Shown: positions 62,848 to 64,000 of the stretch, piece after piece | How positions within the stretch are numbered: the stretch's first letter is position 1 | How the letters are laid out: every line of letters starts with the position of its first letter | DNA from: Penium margaritaceum | Lineage: Eukaryota; Streptophyta; Zygnematophyceae; Desmidiales; Peniaceae | NCBI GenBank assembly: GCA_023375785.1 | Contig: SZWC01004688.1 | Location: forward strand, 91,186 to 155,185 | DNA: 64,000 nt | Reading direction: 5' to 3' | Position numbers and translations under genes: made by a program | The notes under the pieces: generated by a model | Database searches by the model: none | What the model saw: only the letters and a program-made list of their open reading frames with translations | Told to the model about the DNA's origin: nothing

Positions 62848-62879
62848 ATTGTTACAACATCAATAACTAGGAAAAAAAG

Positions 62880-62987
62880 AACAAAACAAAACAAAACAAA
62901 ACCAAAACAAAACAAAACAAATACCAGAGAAATACAAAGGGGAAGCCACGCACGAAACAAACCAAACCACAATAAAACAAAACAAAT
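62880..62987 (+). repeat. CAAAA-type simple repeats in the LINE leader
   Basis: Tandem CAAAA units fill 62,880-62,922 and a looser AAC/CAAAA stretch fills about 62,955-62,987, with a 30-base interruption. They lie 53-160 bases upstream of the LINE start codon. A-rich leaders of this kind could be unstructured ribosome-loading regions; this is inference. Confidence 0.85.
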
Positions 62988-63039
62988 AATTCTTCAAGCG
63001 TCCCTTTTAACGCATCGTTGACTCACCGGTCGTCGACTC

Positions 63040-63324
63040 ATGGCTCGCATCAGACGAGTCCCTCCGCCCAATCGAGCCCCTTTCAAAGTCTGTACAGTCA
63101 ACGCAAACGGTTTTAACTCCAAAGGAAAACATGCCCTTTTGGCTACTTTTCTACAAGTCTACCAAGTTGCACTCTGCATCATCACTCACACACGACTGCA
63201 CCTAGACCGCCACATCCAACACCTTCGACGTACCCTCCCCCAAACACATGTCATCCACACGACCACTCCCAACCAGGGAGTTGCGATCGTGGTCAATCAC
63301 CCCCCGGATGAGCACATCTCGTGA
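63040..63324 (+). CDS. LINE pol ORF, N-terminal half of APE endonuclease (frameshifted)
   Basis: The ATG at 63,040 is supported by an in-frame TGA at 63,019-63,021 just upstream and by a G at +4. The 94 residues begin MARIRRVPPP; the endonuclease fold starts with CTVNANGFNSKGKH at residues 18-31, matching the first APE motif, in which N21 is the catalytic asparagine position. The second motif, usually QETH with a catalytic glutamate, reads IITH at residues 47-50, so the glutamate is replaced by isoleucine. The GVAIVVN strand follows at residues 80-86. The frame then stops at 63,322-63,324, while the homologous protein continues in the next frame. The shift probably occurred in or near the C6 run at 63,300-63,305. 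The family nicks target DNA to prime reverse transcription. Confidence 0.8.
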   Translation: MARIRRVPPPNRAPFKVCTVNANGFNSKGKHALLATFLQVYQVALCIITHTRLHLDRHIQHLRRTLPQTHVIHTTTPNQGVAIVVNHPPDEHIS

Positions 63325-64000
63325 ATTCTCCTCCCCGTGCGGTCGTTTTGTCCGAACAGATGTAAAGCTCGATGACCACAAGTTTACCGTCATCGGGGTT
63401 TACGGTCCTAACTGTGCCTCACAATACCAACCACTTTTAACCTCCATTGCTGATCATCTCAAAGCCAACCCCCCCGAAGAGCACCTCATCGTTGGGGGTG
63501 ATTTCAATTTTGTTGAAAACACCCCTCTTGACACGAATCCCACACGACCATACTTCAACCAATCTCTACCGTTATCCTTCCACTCGGATTTCCCCCAACC
63601 TCTCAATGATGCCTTCCGCGCTAAACACCCGAATGGCTTTGAATTCACATACACATCTCCAGCGCATCATTCATCAAGTCGCATTGATCGAGTCTATGTT
63701 TCCCACAGCCTCCTTTCTCACGTTGGAGAACATGAGCACGTTCCCATGCCCATCGGAATCTCGGACCACACACACATCCCCATCACTACCATCATCCACC
63801 CCTCACGTACTTTTGGCGGAGGCTCTTGGCGTCTCAACATCTCTTTTTTACAACTTAATGGTTACCAGACAGGGATTCGGGCTATTCTTTGTTCGTCTGA
63901 TGAAGAGCTCGTCTCTTGGATTGAGCTTAAAGAAGCCTTGCGCAGTTTCTCTATCCGATACGCTAAAAATGAAGCAACTAGACGTCGGCGTACGCTTGCA
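63308..64000 (+). CDS. LINE pol ORF, C-terminal part of APE endonuclease and linker (partial)
   Basis: This frame is open from before 63,308 to the window end. Conserved APE endonuclease features follow in order: GRFVRTDVKLDD and TVIGVYGPN (about 63,341-63,412), the GGDFN motif with its catalytic aspartate and asparagine (about 63,494-63,508), SRIDRVYVS (63,677-63,703) and the ISDHTHIP motif with its catalytic histidine (around 63,758-63,781). After the domain come GGGSWRLN and a basic, probably helical linker leading toward the reverse transcriptase, which is not in the window. It continues the product begun at 63,040 in the other frame. Apart from the frame change and the lost glutamate upstream, this half looks intact. 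Confidence 0.85.
   Translation, partial: MSTSREFSSPCGRFVRTDVKLDDHKFTVIGVYGPNCASQYQPLLTSIADHLKANPPEEHLIVGGDFNFVENTPLDTNPTRPYFNQSLPLSFHSDFPQPLNDAFRAKHPNGFEFTYTSPAHHSSSRIDRVYVSHSLLSHVGEHEHVPMPIGISDHTHIPITTIIHPSRTFGGGSWRLNISFLQLNGYQTGIRAILCSSDEELVSWIELKEALRSFSIRYAKNEATRRRRTLA

Larger units (their letters stand above)
62549..64000 (+). mobile_element. LINE (non-LTR retrotransposon), 5' part, cut by window end
   Basis: A leader of about 490 bp (62,549-63,039) is followed by coding sequence for an APE-type endonuclease, the N-terminal domain of the LINE pol protein. The reverse transcriptase would lie beyond 64,000. No ORF1 (gag-like) frame is visible between the minisatellite and the endonuclease. 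The left boundary is uncertain: if the 123-bp units are 5' monomers, the element starts at or before 61,606. The linker after the endonuclease, with a SWRLN string and then a lysine/arginine-rich WIELKEALRSFSIRY stretch, resembles L1/Tx1-like and fungal LINEs, but I cannot assign a clade. At least one frameshift is present, so this copy is probably inactive. Confidence 0.8.

Noticed and set aside
62549-62866. Plus-strand frame in the LINE leader as an ORF1 (gag-like) gene
   Set aside because: It has no in-frame ATG near its start that I can support, no zinc knuckle, RRM or coiled-coil signal, and is pyrimidine-rich low-complexity sequence with an intron-like segment inside.

Overview
The window reads as a repeat-dominated piece of a eukaryotic nuclear chromosome. 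Three things support this: about 60 kb of short-unit satellite DNA, a non-LTR (LINE) retrotransposon at the right end, and an assembly gap written as Ns. No bacterial or phage gene organisation is present. The host lineage cannot be fixed from the sequence. A fungus or another microbial eukaryote is a reasonable guess, given the compact LINE leader and the GC-rich minisatellite, but this is inference.

Layout. (1) 1-46,784: a giant degenerate satellite of 10-11 bp units, consensus CAGGCATTGC, with an extra C or T in the 11-bp form. The unit is almost dyad-symmetric (GGCA-W-TGCC-W), so both strands look alike. Above the unit level the array is a mosaic of recurring 0.5-4 kb modules that can be followed by diagnostic variant strings. 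A 286-base N gap at 36,407-36,692 is flanked by a duplicated 295-bp sequence, and module spacing indicates that the duplication is an assembly artefact. (2) 46,785-46,860: a 76-bp non-repetitive linker. (3) 46,861-60,285: a second, unrelated-looking satellite of strictly 11-bp units, consensus GRYRYAASTAG. It is split into two head-to-head arms (5.75 kb forward, 7.68 kb reversed) that meet at a perfect TAGGGCCCTA palindrome at 52,606-52,615. (4) 60,286-61,605: the only sizeable unique-looking DNA. It may hold the 3' end of an unrecognised minus-strand gene, with an AATAAA signal. (5) 61,606-62,548: a GC-rich minisatellite of seven apparently identical 123-bp units plus a partial eighth, each with a C14 tract. 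(6) 62,549-64,000: the leader and 5' coding part of a LINE. It carries an APE-type endonuclease domain, interrupted by one frameshift and cut off by the window end before the reverse transcriptase.

There is little gene content and no pathway to describe. Nearly all long open frames inside the 10-bp satellite are by-products of a unit that contains no stop codon except in its CTAGG variant. The points most worth a second look are the self-complementary 10-bp unit with its modular higher-order structure, the head-to-head inversion of the 11-bp satellite, the possible use of 123-bp monomers as a LINE 5' region, and the gap artefact.
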